A DNA stretch of 64,000 nt from VFMC01 sp963791635. GTDB taxonomy: Bacteria; Actinomycetota; Acidimicrobiia; Acidimicrobiales; Ilumatobacteraceae. The notes under the pieces are model-generated. The model had not been told where the DNA came from, ran no database searches, and saw only the letters and a list, made by a program, of their open reading frames with translations. Below, piece by piece: positions 1 through 8,644 of the stretch. Location of the stretch: positions 62,001-126,000 of the forward strand of contig CAWBTC010000014.1 of assembly GCA_963791635.1 (NCBI GenBank), given 5' to 3'. Position 1 is the first letter of the stretch. Every line of letters begins with the position of its first letter. A program made the translations under genes and the position numbers.

Positions 1-87
1 GACCGAATCGTCTTCATCTCGCTGGCGAGCAACCTGGTGTCGGGTGACAGCAACGCTGTGGCGGACATCTTCATGTACGACCGCTGA
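1..87 (+). CDS. C-terminal end of a PD40/TolB-type beta-propeller protein (partial)
   Basis: The first 28 codons read in frame to a TGA at 85-87. The residues contain 'SLASNLVSGDSNAVADIF' followed by MYDR, the pattern of one blade of PD40/TolB-like propeller repeats (hydrophobic strand, then NLV.GD.N...DIF). Only the last blade is inside the window, so length and full function cannot be judged; such proteins are often secreted or periplasm-facing. A strong intrinsic terminator follows about 75 nt downstream, consistent with this being the end of a transcription unit. Confidence 0.5.
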   Translation, partial: DRIVFISLASNLVSGDSNAVADIFMYDR

Positions 88-161
88 TCAACATCGCTGA
101 CCCGGCCTCGGGGCGACGACCGGCGGAGGTCGTCGTCACGAGCAGCCAGACAGATCAGTGA

Positions 162-203
162 GATGTCGGCCCGCCTCTTCGGAGGCGGGCCGACATCGTT
201 TTC
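162..203 (+). terminator. Rho-independent terminator with UUCG tetraloop
   Basis: A perfect 16-bp stem (162-177 with 182-197) closes a TTCG loop at 178-181, the very stable C(UUCG)G tetraloop. It is followed by GTTTTC, a short T run. It lies downstream of the propeller gene and upstream of the serine hydrolase, so it most likely ends the former's transcript. Confidence 0.85.
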
Positions 204-207
204 GCCA

Positions 208-290
208 CCGGTTTTCGCCACACCGGTTTTCGCCACACCGGTCGGGCAGGTCGTTCGGAAAGAGGTCGTTCGGGCAGGTCGTTCGGCAAC
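208..290. repeat. short tandem repeats downstream of the terminator
   Basis: A 15-bp unit CCGGTTTTCGCCACA occurs twice in tandem (208-222, 223-237) with a partial third copy. It is followed by repeated AGGTCGTTCGG-type units up to about 287. The block lies between the terminator and the next gene and may overlap its promoter; no function is evident. Confidence 0.6.
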
Positions 291-312
291 GCAGAAATGC
301 CAAGCTGGGGGG

Positions 313-1497
313 ATGGCCATCGACCGCTCGTTCACGCTCGCCAACTGGATGGAAGCGCCCTTCAACCGTCCGGCATTCCAGCATGTGCGCGAGATCGTGC
401 CGAGTGCCCGCATCTCCCGCGGCGACGGCGAGCCATCACCACTGGCGCTCGATCCGATGGATCTCGACGGCGTGCGCTTCGAGGGACGCGACGGCAACCC
501 GGTCACGTGGGCCGAGCAGCTCGCAACGTCCTCCTGCGACGCGGTGTGCGTGGTGCACGACGGGCGCATCGTCGAGGAGCGGTACTTCAACGGCATGCAC
601 GACCACAGCCTGCACCTGCTGATGAGCGTGTCGAAGTCGTTTTGTGGCGCGGCACTCGGCATCGCCATCGGGCGGGCGCAGTTGTCGATCGACGACCGGG
701 TCACCGAGATCGCCCCCGAGTTCGCCGGCACCAGCCTCGACGGCGCCACGGTGCGCCACGTGATCGACATGACCGCCGGGACCGACTTCGTCGAGGACTA
801 CGACCTCTACGACGAGGCAAACGGTGAGGCGCCGCTCATCGCCTACGAGATGCACGCCGGGTATCGCCCCCTGGACGGCCGGACGCCGGTCGGCACGCTC
901 GGCCACTTCCACACCTACGGCACCGCGTTCGCGCACGGCGCACGCTTCCAGTACCGATCACCGTTGACCAACGTCGCCGCGCGACTGCTCGAGGTGGTCA
1001 ACGACCTCCCCTACCCGGAGATCGTGTCCCGTGACCTGTGGGGTCCACTCGGCGCCGAGCACGATGCCGACATCATGCTCGACCCGCTCCGCAACCCGGT
1101 CGTCGAGGGCGGCATGAGCTGCACGTTGCGCGACCTCGCTCGTCTCGGCATCGCGTACCTCGACGACGGGGCCATCGGCGGCCGAGAGGTGGTGCCGTCG
1201 GCGTGGGTGGCCGACACTCGCGACGGCGACGACGCAGCGCTCGCCGCGTTCGAGGCGCAAGACGGCGGCGCTCACGACGGCTGGGCGATGTACCGCAACG
1301 CGTTCTGGGTGATGGACCGCGGCCAGGAGTACAGCGGACTCGGCATCTTCGGCCAGTACTGCTGGGTGCACCGCCCGTCGCGCACGGTGATCGCTCGGTT
1401 CTCCACCTACCCGCAAGCGCTCCCCGAGGATCTCTCTGCCGAGACGATGCGCGGCTTCAGCGCCGTGGCCGACCACCTCGCCAACACCCCGCGATGA
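313..1497 (+). CDS. serine hydrolase of the class C beta-lactamase / 6-aminohexanoate-dimer hydrolase type
   Basis: A 394-residue hydrolase of the penicillin-binding/beta-lactamase fold. The nucleophile motif is SVSK (Ser105-x-x-Lys108) and a YRSPLTN motif near Tyr214 supplies the second catalytic element, as in EstB/NylB-like enzymes. The ATG at 313 is preceded by a G-rich ribosome site at 306-312. The frame is open further upstream, but that stretch runs through the terminator hairpin and tandem repeats, so it is not used. No signal peptide is visible, suggesting a cytoplasmic esterase or amidase. Substrate cannot be predicted. A second family member lies at 35063-36253. Confidence 0.8.
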   Translation: MAIDRSFTLANWMEAPFNRPAFQHVREIVPSARISRGDGEPSPLALDPMDLDGVRFEGRDGNPVTWAEQLATSSCDAVCVVHDGRIVEERYFNGMHDHSLHLLMSVSKSFCGAALGIAIGRAQLSIDDRVTEIAPEFAGTSLDGATVRHVIDMTAGTDFVEDYDLYDEANGEAPLIAYEMHAGYRPLDGRTPVGTLGHFHTYGTAFAHGARFQYRSPLTNVAARLLEVVNDLPYPEIVSRDLWGPLGAEHDADIMLDPLRNPVVEGGMSCTLRDLARLGIAYLDDGAIGGREVVPSAWVADTRDGDDAALAAFEAQDGGAHDGWAMYRNAFWVMDRGQEYSGLGIFGQYCWVHRPSRTVIARFSTYPQALPEDLSAETMRGFSAVADHLANTPR

Positions 1498-1516
1498 GAC
1501 CCCCGCACGATCGAGA

Positions 1517-1538
1517 CCCCCGCGATGAGAGATGAGCG
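1517..1538. repeat. intergenic GCGATGAGA-family repeat, copy 1
   Basis: The segment CCCCGCGATGAGAGATGAGCG matches a pair of oppositely oriented copies at 51102-51122 and 51194-51216. It sits between convergent genes, like those copies. A related partial copy (CCCGCGATGAGA) overlaps the end of the preceding gene near 1488-1499. Confidence 0.55.
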
Positions 1539-1542
1539 TCGG

Positions 1543-1737
1543 TCAGTCGTCGTCGGGGGCTTTCAGCGAGACGTACAGCAGCAACAAGCCCACCAGCACG
1601 ACGACGAGCATGATGCCGCGCAGCATCCAGTACAGGCTGCCGATCACGATCCGCAGCACCACCCAGCCGATCACCAGCACGAGCACCCAGCCAACGACGG
1701 TGGCAAGGCCCGACCGGCTCGAGGTGCGTAGCGACAT
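1543..1737 (-). CDS. small two-helix membrane protein
   Basis: A 64-residue protein with a short Ser/Arg-rich N-terminus, a hydrophobic helix (about residues 11-33) and a second one (about 39-58, VVVLVGLLLLYV), ending in KAPDDD. No recognised family. It is convergent with the serine hydrolase and divergent from the nitrobindin gene. It could be a spurious frame, but the clean helices and charged ends argue for a real small membrane protein. Confidence 0.5.
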   Translation of the reverse strand: MSLRTSSRSGLATVVGWVLVLVIGWVVLRIVIGSLYWMLRGIMLVVVLVGLLLLYVSLKAPDDD

Positions 1738-1787
1738 GGGGTGAGTCTGGCACCGGTTCGCACCCGCCGGTCCGCGACGCTTGCCAC

Positions 1788-2276
1788 ATGACCGTTCCGC
1801 TTCACCCCGACATCTCTGCCCTCAGCTTCTTGCTGGGCACGTGGAACGGCCGCGGGCACGGCGAGTACCCGACGATCGAACCGTTCGACTACCTCGAGTC
1901 GATCACGTTCACTCACGTCGGCAAACCGTTCCTCGCCTACACACAGCGGACGAAGCACGCCGACGACCTCCGTGCGTTGCACGCCGAAAGCGGGTACCTG
2001 CGCATGCCGAGACCAGGCTTGGTCGAGTTCGTGCTCGCTCACCCCACGGGCGTCACCGAGATCCTCGAGGGCACCTTCGACGGTTCCACGTTCCGTCTGC
2101 GCTCAACGGCGATGGGACGCTCATCGACCGCAAAGGAGGTGAGCGCTGTCGAGCGCGACCTGTCCGTGGTGGCCGACACGTTGCGCTACGACCTGCGGAT
2201 GGCCGCGGTCGGCCTGCCGCTCACTCATCACCTGAGCGCGACCCTGCAGCGCGAGGTGCTCGACGTCTTGGAGTGA
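1788..2276 (+). CDS. nitrobindin / THAP4-like heme-binding beta-barrel protein
   Basis: A 162-residue protein matching the bacterial nitrobindin family (FABP-like barrel). It has the N-terminal G-x-W-x-G-x-G signature (GTWNGRGHGEYP, residues about 17-28) and a C-terminal histidine pair in LTHHLSATLQRE, where the family keeps its proximal heme ligand. Members bind ferric heme and react with nitric oxide or peroxynitrite in the cytoplasm. Length is typical. ATG start; it stands alone on the plus strand. Confidence 0.8.
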   Translation: MTVPLHPDISALSFLLGTWNGRGHGEYPTIEPFDYLESITFTHVGKPFLAYTQRTKHADDLRALHAESGYLRMPRPGLVEFVLAHPTGVTEILEGTFDGSTFRLRSTAMGRSSTAKEVSAVERDLSVVADTLRYDLRMAAVGLPLTHHLSATLQREVLDVLE

Positions 2277-2436
2277 GTCGTGCGCTTCGGTTGCGAATCA
2301 CGTGGACGCCGTGGGTATGGTGATGCAACGCACGGCAGTGCGGGGTTCTCTGTCTCCCTCTTGCATCGACACGAGTTCCCCGCCGTGCTCTGGCACAACT
2401 GATGATCACCCGATCACCCCGTACCGGAGGTCTGCC

Positions 2437-3642
2437 ATGTCGCGTCGCCGTTCGTCTCTTGCCGTCGTCGCCCTCGTCCCCGTCCTGCTCCTCGTCGCCT
2501 GTGGTGACGAGGACCCGGACAGCACCGCATCCACCAACCCACCCGCCGCATCGACCAACCCTTCCGCCGCATCCACCGTGCCACCACCGGAGACCGCCGA
2601 CTCCGGCAGCTCCTCCGGCGGTGACGTCGTGGACGGTGAGGCGTTCCCGGCCGAGCGCTGCGACGCCAACAAGGCCGCCGGCACCATCACCTACCTGTCG
2701 AGCTTCGACTTCGCCGCGACCGCCTCGATCGTCGAGGTGCTGGTCGCCGAGGAGCGGGGCTACTTCGAGGAGCTGTGCCTCGACGTGGTGGTGAAGCCCA
2801 GCTTCTCGACCGCCAACTATCCCGAGCTCGCGGCAAACAACGCCCAGTTCTCGTCAGGCGGCTCGTTCAGCGAGGTCGTCGACTTCGCATCGAAGAACGA
2901 AGCCCAGTTCGTGGTCGTCGCCGTCGAGGGCAAGACCGGCATCGACGCCTTGATCGTGAAAGACGGCGGCCCGACAGAACTTGCGGACCTCGCCGGCGCC
3001 ACGATCGGCGTGAAGGGCAAGATCACCCCGAGCGTCGCCGCGATGCTCAAGCAGGCCGGGCTCTCCGAGGGCACGGAGTACACGACCGTGCTGCTCGACG
3101 GCTTCGACCCGAAGGTGCACATCGAAGTGCCGAACATCGCAGGCTTTCCCGGCTACAAGAGCAACGAGCCCAAGCAGCTCGAGGCGGCCGGCGTCCCGTT
3201 CACGCTCTTCGACCCGGCGGAGAGCGGCATCCCCGGAAGCTTCGGCATCCTCTACACGAACGCCGAGTTCCTGAACGAGCACCCGACCGCCGCCCAGGAC
3301 TTCGTCCGCGCGGCGATGCGCGGCCTCGCCGACGCCGTCGCTGATCCGGCTGCGGCGGCCGAGATCGCCCTCGGGTTCATCAATGCCAACGGCAACGCGA
3401 TGTTCCTCTCACCCGAGGGCGAGACCGCCCGATGGGGTGTCGAGTCGCAGCTCGTGATGGACACCAACTCGAACACCGCCCTCGGGGTGCCCGAGCCGGC
3501 GTTGCTCACCGACGAGGTCACCAGCTACGCCGAGATCGGTCTGTTCGATGGCACGGCACCCGACATCACGCCGTTCGTCGACACGACGTTGATCAGCGGC
3601 GTGTACGCCGCCGACCGCACCGTCATCTGGCCGGCGAAGTGA
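2437..3642 (+). CDS. NMT1/SsuA-type ABC substrate-binding lipoprotein
   Basis: A 401-residue exported lipoprotein. Positively charged MSRRR precedes a hydrophobic segment and the lipobox LVAC (Cys22), then a Ser/Pro/Thr-rich linker. The mature part resembles NMT1/THI5-like periplasmic binding proteins (alkanesulfonate, nitrate or thiamine-precursor type). The ATG at 2437 follows GGAGG at 2426-2430; the frame upstream is not used. No permease or ATPase for this system is nearby. Its stop codon overlaps the GTG start of fbiC, implying translational coupling. The ligand is unknown. Confidence 0.75.
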   Translation: MSRRRSSLAVVALVPVLLLVACGDEDPDSTASTNPPAASTNPSAASTVPPPETADSGSSSGGDVVDGEAFPAERCDANKAAGTITYLSSFDFAATASIVEVLVAEERGYFEELCLDVVVKPSFSTANYPELAANNAQFSSGGSFSEVVDFASKNEAQFVVVAVEGKTGIDALIVKDGGPTELADLAGATIGVKGKITPSVAAMLKQAGLSEGTEYTTVLLDGFDPKVHIEVPNIAGFPGYKSNEPKQLEAAGVPFTLFDPAESGIPGSFGILYTNAEFLNEHPTAAQDFVRAAMRGLADAVADPAAAAEIALGFINANGNAMFLSPEGETARWGVESQLVMDTNSNTALGVPEPALLTDEVTSYAEIGLFDGTAPDITPFVDTTLISGVYAADRTVIWPAK

Positions 3643-6044
3643 GCGGGGCGGCTCCGAAAGGCGTCGCCGACGAACACCTGCTCGAGCTGCCGCTCGTCGA
3701 GATCATGGCCAGGGCCCGCTCCGTGCGCGACGCAGCGCACGGCACCCGCATCACGTACTCGCCAAAGGTGTTCATCCCGCTGACGATGCTGTGCAACGAC
3801 ACCTGCGGTTACTGCACGTTCGCTCAGCCGCCGGCCCGTCTCGAGAAGCCCTACCTGCTGCCTGACGATGTGCTGAAGATCGCCCGCCAGGGCGCACGCC
3901 AAGGGTGTCACGAGGCGCTGTTCACACTCGGCGAACGGCCCGAGGATCGCTACGAGGTGGCGCGTGAATTCCTGCGCGAGCACGGTTACGACTCGACCGT
4001 GCACTACGTGGCGGAGATGGCACAGCTCGTACTCGACGAGACGGGTCTGTTGCCCCATGCCAACGCCGGTGCGCTGCGCCGCGACGAACTCGCACTCCTC
4101 CGCCCTGTCTCTGCGAGCCAGGGGATGATGATCGAGAGCATGCGCGACGACCTCGAGTGCCACCAGTCGGCGCCCGACAAGGAACCGGCGCGGCGCCTCG
4201 CCACGCTCGAGGCGGCGGGTGAACTGCAGATCCCGTTCACGACCGGGATCCTCGTCGGCATCGGCGACGACCGGGTCGACCGCATCGCCGCGATGGAAGC
4301 AATCGCCGCGTCGCACGGCCGCCACGATCACGTGCAGGAAGTGATCGTGCAGAACTTCTTGCCGAAGCTCCGCACCGGCATGCAGAAGGCGAAAGCCTGC
4401 CCGCCCGACGAGTACCTGTGGACGCTGGCGATGGCACGGCTCGTGCTGCCGACCGACATCCACCTCCAGGCGCCACCGAACCTGAGCGACGACTTCGGCG
4501 TGCTGCTCGACGCGGGCATCGACGACTGGGGTGGGGTCTCCCCCATCACTGCCGACCACGTGAACCCCGAGCGCCCGTGGCCCGACCTCGACGCACTCCG
4601 CGAGGTCACCGAGCACCGCGGGTTCGCCCTCGCGCCGCGGCTCACGATCTATCCCGAGTACGCACGTCGACCCCAACGATGGCTCGACCCGGCGCTCCAC
4701 TTCCCGGTGATGGATCGCAGTGACGCCGAGGGCCTCGGTCGCGACGATCCCGGCGCGGTGTGGCCCGAGAAGGTCACCGCCGCCGACGTCGTACAAGACG
4801 GCGCCGAGGTGGTCCTCGTCGGGCATCGCAGCACCCAGTGGTACAGCGGGGCGAACGTCGAACCGGTCACACTGGTGCCCGGCCGGTCCGCCACCAAGGC
4901 AGGCTCGCGGATCGACGAGATCCTCCACGGTGTACGCATGGGCCAAGAGGTCGGCTTCGACGAGATCGTCGCCTTGTTCCGTGCCCGTGGGCCGGAGGTG
5001 GTCGCGATCGCCGAGCTCGCCGACGAGCTGCGCCAGGAGGCCGTGGGCGACTCGATCACCTGGGTGCACAACCGCAACATCAACTACACGAACGTCTGCA
5101 CGTTCAAGTGCAAGTTCTGTGGTTTCAGCAAGGGCAAGCTCAGCCTCAACCTGCGTGGCACGCCCTACCTGCTCACGCTCGACGACATCGCCGACCGTGC
5201 CCGTGAGGCCGCTGATCTCGGCGCCACCGAAGTGACCCTGCAGGGCGGCATCCATCCCGACTTCGACGGCGACTATTACATCGACGTCACCCGGGCCGTC
5301 AAGAACGCGGTGCCCGACATGCACGTGCACGGCTTCACCGCGCTCGAGGTCACCGAGGGTGCCCGCCGTCTCGGTGAGGACCTGCGCACCTATCTCCTGC
5401 GGCTACAAGATGCCGGCCTGGCATCGCTGCCCGGCACCGCAGCCGAGATCCTCGACGACGAGGTCCGGGCGATCCTCTGCCCCGACAAGGTCAACACCGA
5501 GGAGTGGCTCGAATGCCACCGCCAGGCGCACGCCATCGGCCTCCACTCGAACGTGACGATCATGTTCGGTTCGGTGGAGCACCCCGCGAGCTGGGCTCGG
5601 CACATGCTCGTCACACGCGACCTCCAGAAAGAGACCGGCGGCTTCACCGAGTTCGTCGGCCTCCCGTTCGTGCACATGGCATCGCCGATCTACCTGCTGA
5701 AGAAATCTCGCCGCGGGCCGACGTTCCGCGAGACGATGCTGATGCATGCGATCGCACGCATCGCCTACCACGGCTGGATCCCGAACATCCAGGTCTCGTG
5801 GGTGAAGATCGGCTTGACGGGCGCAGTGCAGCTGTTGAAGTCGGGGTGCAACGACATGGGCGGCACGCTGATGAACGAGAACATCTCCCGTGCTGCCGGT
5901 GCAGCACACGGCCAGGAGATGACACCTCAGCGCTTCACCCAGTTGGCCGAACAGCTCGGTCGTCGCGCCGAACAGCGCACCACCTCCTACGGTCGCGTCG
6001 ATGCGACGTCGGCGGGAATGGCGGGGGCTGCCGCCGGCGACTGA
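3639..6044 (+). CDS. fbiC: FbiC, 7,8-didemethyl-8-hydroxy-5-deazariboflavin (F0) synthase
   Basis: An 801-residue fusion of two radical-SAM enzymes that make the F420 chromophore precursor F0 from tyrosine and 5-amino-6-ribitylaminouracil. The CofG half carries C-x3-C-x2-C at Cys52/56/59 (LCNDTCGYC) and the CofH half carries it at Cys487/491/494 (CTFKCKFC); each binds a 4Fe-4S cluster. Length fits actinobacterial FbiC. The GTG at 3639 overlaps the lipoprotein stop (GTGA); ATG 3705 is a less likely alternative. The longer frame reaching back to 3432 overlaps the lipoprotein and is rejected. Confidence 0.95.
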   Translation: MSGAAPKGVADEHLLELPLVEIMARARSVRDAAHGTRITYSPKVFIPLTMLCNDTCGYCTFAQPPARLEKPYLLPDDVLKIARQGARQGCHEALFTLGERPEDRYEVAREFLREHGYDSTVHYVAEMAQLVLDETGLLPHANAGALRRDELALLRPVSASQGMMIESMRDDLECHQSAPDKEPARRLATLEAAGELQIPFTTGILVGIGDDRVDRIAAMEAIAASHGRHDHVQEVIVQNFLPKLRTGMQKAKACPPDEYLWTLAMARLVLPTDIHLQAPPNLSDDFGVLLDAGIDDWGGVSPITADHVNPERPWPDLDALREVTEHRGFALAPRLTIYPEYARRPQRWLDPALHFPVMDRSDAEGLGRDDPGAVWPEKVTAADVVQDGAEVVLVGHRSTQWYSGANVEPVTLVPGRSATKAGSRIDEILHGVRMGQEVGFDEIVALFRARGPEVVAIAELADELRQEAVGDSITWVHNRNINYTNVCTFKCKFCGFSKGKLSLNLRGTPYLLTLDDIADRAREAADLGATEVTLQGGIHPDFDGDYYIDVTRAVKNAVPDMHVHGFTALEVTEGARRLGEDLRTYLLRLQDAGLASLPGTAAEILDDEVRAILCPDKVNTEEWLECHRQAHAIGLHSNVTIMFGSVEHPASWARHMLVTRDLQKETGGFTEFVGLPFVHMASPIYLLKKSRRGPTFRETMLMHAIARIAYHGWIPNIQVSWVKIGLTGAVQLLKSGCNDMGGTLMNENISRAAGAAHGQEMTPQRFTQLAEQLGRRAEQRTTSYGRVDATSAGMAGAAAGD

Positions 6045-6068
6045 GTCTGCGGGCTCAGCTCGTCACGG

Positions 6069-6356
6069 TCAGTGCGAGTGATCGAGTTCTCGTTGGATCT
6101 CCTCAGCAGTGATCGGCTTCTGGAAGTAGACGTTCCAGGCATCCAACGCCAGTGCCACTCCCCAACCAGCGAGAACCCAACCCGGCCAGAAGTACCCGAA
6201 GCCTGTAGCCGCCCAAGCACCGATCAAGCATGCGTTGATCACGACGTACGCGGCGATGTCCGCGCGGAACTTGCGTTTCCTCTCGACCCGCTTCCGGGCC
6301 GCGGTGTACTCCGGCGTGAAACCAGTGGTCCGTTCGACATCAGACAGCTCAGTCAT
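6069..6356 (-). CDS. 2TM domain-containing protein
   Basis: A 95-residue membrane protein with an N-terminal charged region (TPEYTAARKRVERKRKF), two closely spaced hydrophobic helices (AAYVVINACLIGAWAATG and the GYFWPGWVLAGWGVALALD stretch) and a soluble tail. This is the arrangement of the 2TM family, which is often found fused to or beside histidine kinases and regulators. ATG 6356 is preceded by GAGGAGGTG, so it is preferred over the start 9 codons upstream. Convergent with fbiC. Confidence 0.75.
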   Translation of the reverse strand: MTELSDVERTTGFTPEYTAARKRVERKRKFRADIAAYVVINACLIGAWAATGFGYFWPGWVLAGWGVALALDAWNVYFQKPITAEEIQRELDHSH

Positions 6357-6370
6357 CGCACACACCTCCT

Positions 6371-6418
6371 CACTCGTCCTCATTCGTCCTCATTCGTCCT
6401 CATTCGTCGTCAGTCGTC
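6371..6418. repeat. 10-bp tandem repeat upstream of the 2TM gene
   Basis: Nearly identical decamers CA(C/T)TCGTCCT/CATTCGTCGT follow each other five times. The array sits just 5' of the minus-strand 2TM gene. The period equals about one helical turn; similar decamer arrays occur at 24451-24530 and 24591-24659. Confidence 0.7.
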
Positions 6419-6579
6419 GCGCATCGCGCGACTCCCTCGACTCAATTCATCTCCCGAGTGGCGGTCACAGGTAGGGCCCGAAGTCCCCTGCGAGACCTCG
6501 TCACGAGTAGGCCCAATTGCCCTATGCACTGGCGGCCACAGGCCCACACTGAGCTCGTCACAGCGAAACGGAGGAACCG

Positions 6580-6996
6580 ATGAGACTCTCGAAACGTGAC
6601 GCAATCGCAACAGCCCTGGTCGGAGCGGCTTTGTTGCTGTATCTACTCCGTGCAGGGGGACACACGTTGCCGGCGATGAGCGGGACACGCGTCACCGGGA
6701 CCGCGATCCTCGTCCTCGGCTTCGTCGCCTCCGCATCGGCCGTCGTGCCATCGTTCGACCAACTGCTGCACGGCAACAAGACATACCTGGCGACCACCTC
6801 GCTGATCGGAGCGGTCGCTGCCGCCGCTGGCGTTCAGATGCTGCTCACGTCGAGCGCGGCTGGGCTCGCGGTGGTGATGACGGCGATGATCGTGCTCTGG
6901 CTGATCGCAACCGTCCATCACGGCCTTCTCGCCAGGGACGACACGCGCGCCGATGTCGACGCTCCCCCGCGAGTACCTGCCATGCCCCGTCGATGA
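6580..6996 (+). CDS. four-helix integral membrane protein, unknown function
   Basis: A 138-residue protein with four predicted membrane segments (about residues 8-25, 38-56, 69-90 and 95-113) and a short charged C-terminus. The ATG follows the ribosome site GGAGGA at 6571-6576. I recognise no family. It is followed after 57 nt by an ABC exporter on the same strand but has no obvious functional link. Confidence 0.6.
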   Translation: MRLSKRDAIATALVGAALLLYLLRAGGHTLPAMSGTRVTGTAILVLGFVASASAVVPSFDQLLHGNKTYLATTSLIGAVAAAAGVQMLLTSSAAGLAVVMTAMIVLWLIATVHHGLLARDDTRADVDAPPRVPAMPRR

Positions 6997-7053
6997 TGGT
7001 GATGTCGGCGCGGGAGCACGCCCCGCCTCGCACCGCCGCGCGAGGCTTGCGGC

Positions 7054-7854
7054 GTGGGGACCCTGGCGCTCGATCTGGCAGTGGCGCGCGCCGCCTTTCG
7101 GCGATTCGCTGCATATCGCGCTGCAACGCTGGCCGGCGTCCTCACGAACACGTTCTTCGGCGTGCTGCTGTCGTCGGCCGTCATCGCCGTGGCAGGCCAG
7201 CGGGCGACGATCAGCGGCTACACCCGCCAGGACCTCGTCACCCAGACATGGGTCATGCAGGGGCTGCTCGTCACGATCGCGATCTGGGGATGGACCGAAC
7301 TCGGTGACCGCATCACGTCGGGCGCGATCGCCGTCGACCTCGCCCGGCCGGTCGATCTGCAACGCTGGTGGCTGTGCCACGACCTCGGTCGCGCCACGTA
7401 TCACGCACTCATCCGTGGCACGGCTCCGTTCGTGCTCGCATCGTTGCTCTTCACGCTTCGACTGCCCAGGAGTCCCCTGACGGTGGCGTTGTTCGTCGTG
7501 AGCGTCGCCCTGGCGGTGACGGTCAGCTTCGGCCTGCGGTACATCGTGAACCTCGCGGCGTTCTGGATCGGTGACGTGCGCGGCGTCACGCGGTTGTCGA
7601 TGGCGGTCTGGAGCGTGCTCTCCGGCGCCACGGTGAGCCTCGCATTCTTCCCCGGCGACGTGCAGCAGGTGGTGCGCTTGCTCCCGTTCGCGCAGATGAT
7701 GCAGGCACCGGTCGACGTGTGGCTGGAGCGACGCCAAGGCACCGAACAGCTCATCCCGCTGGGCCTGCAAACGTTCTGGGTGGTGGTGCTGCTCGCCGTC
7801 GGTCGGCTGGTGCAGGCGAGCGGGTTGCGCGCAGCGGTGGTGCACGGTGGATAG
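7054..7854 (+). CDS. ABC-2 type exporter permease (PF06182-like), subunit 1
   Basis: A 266-residue membrane protein with six predicted helices, resembling the paired permeases of PF06182 (ABC2_membrane_6). The polar/aromatic N-terminus, the central TRQDLVTQTWVMQG stretch and 'DLARPVDLQRWWLCHDLG' are typical of this group. GTG start. Its end overlaps the next permease by 8 nt (7847-7854), and the ATPase follows with a GTGA overlap: a three-gene efflux unit. The substrate cannot be deduced. Confidence 0.8.
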   Translation: MGTLALDLAVARAAFRRFAAYRAATLAGVLTNTFFGVLLSSAVIAVAGQRATISGYTRQDLVTQTWVMQGLLVTIAIWGWTELGDRITSGAIAVDLARPVDLQRWWLCHDLGRATYHALIRGTAPFVLASLLFTLRLPRSPLTVALFVVSVALAVTVSFGLRYIVNLAAFWIGDVRGVTRLSMAVWSVLSGATVSLAFFPGDVQQVVRLLPFAQMMQAPVDVWLERRQGTEQLIPLGLQTFWVVVLLAVGRLVQASGLRAAVVHGG

Positions 7855-8644
7855 CGCCCGTCTGTACCTCCACCTCGTCGGTGGTCGGGTGCGCTCACAG
7901 CTGCAGTACCCGTGGGGCTTCGTTTCCGACTCGATCGGCACGATGCTGCTCGCCGCGCTCGACCTCGCTGCGGTCCTCGTGCTCTTCTCCAACGTGCCGA
8001 CGATGGCCGGCTGGTCGGTGCTGCAGGTGTGTGTGCTGTTCGGGGTAGCCCAGACCGCGTTCGCTCTCGCCGAACTGCTCGTCGGCCACCTCGACAAGCT
8101 CCCGGTGGAGCTGCGCAGCGGCAACTTCGACACCGTGTTGCTGCAGCCGCGCAGCTCGCTGCTGCTGATGATCGCCTCCGACTTCTCGATCCGTCGCGTC
8201 GGCCAGGTGCTGCTGTCACTCGGTGTCCTCGTGGTCGCCTGGTACCGCCTCGGACTCTCGATCGGCCTCGGCGCGCTGGCCCTGTTGCTGCTCACCATCA
8301 CGGCGGGCACAGCGATCTTCTGCGCGATCTGGGTGATCGGGGCGGCGAGCACGTTCTGGACGGTCGACACGATGGAGCTCACCAACTCGCTCACCTATGG
8401 CGGCCGCCAACTGACCTCGTACCCGATCGGGATCTACGGCGCCTGGATGCGCCGGTTCGTGCTGTTCGTGGTGCCGCTCGGCTGCGTTGCCTACTTCCCC
8501 GTGCGCCACCTCGTGGGTCGCGAGCCGATCGGCGCGCCCGCGGCCGTCCGGGTTGTCGGCGTGCCGGCGGCGTTGGCGCTCAGCGCTGTTGCGGGTGTCG
8601 TGTGGCGCGCAGCCGTCCGCACGTATCGGGGGACCGGGTCGTGA
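7847..8644 (+). CDS. ABC-2 type exporter permease (PF06182-like), subunit 2
   Basis: A 265-residue permease paralogous to its upstream partner, again with six hydrophobic helices and the 'LLQPRSSLLLMIASDFSIRR' cytoplasmic loop that pairs with the ATPase. The GTG at 7847 lies inside the end of subunit 1, and its stop overlaps the ATPase start (GTGA at 8641-8644). Such permease pairs form the heterodimeric channel of the exporter. Confidence 0.8.
   Translation: MDSARLYLHLVGGRVRSQLQYPWGFVSDSIGTMLLAALDLAAVLVLFSNVPTMAGWSVLQVCVLFGVAQTAFALAELLVGHLDKLPVELRSGNFDTVLLQPRSSLLLMIASDFSIRRVGQVLLSLGVLVVAWYRLGLSIGLGALALLLLTITAGTAIFCAIWVIGAASTFWTVDTMELTNSLTYGGRQLTSYPIGIYGAWMRRFVLFVVPLGCVAYFPVRHLVGREPIGAPAAVRVVGVPAALALSAVAGVVWRAAVRTYRGTGS

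Noticed and set aside
3432..3638. N-terminal extension of fbiC
   Set aside because: It overlaps the lipoprotein gene in another frame and lacks similarity to FbiC; the GTG at 3639 fits the family start.
3525..5330. 601-codon open frame antisense to fbiC
   Set aside because: Covers the radical-SAM coding region in reverse and has no recognisable domain.
6643..8394. 583-codon minus-strand frame over the ABC permeases
   Set aside because: Antisense shadow; the permease genes on the other strand have proper overlaps and membrane helices.
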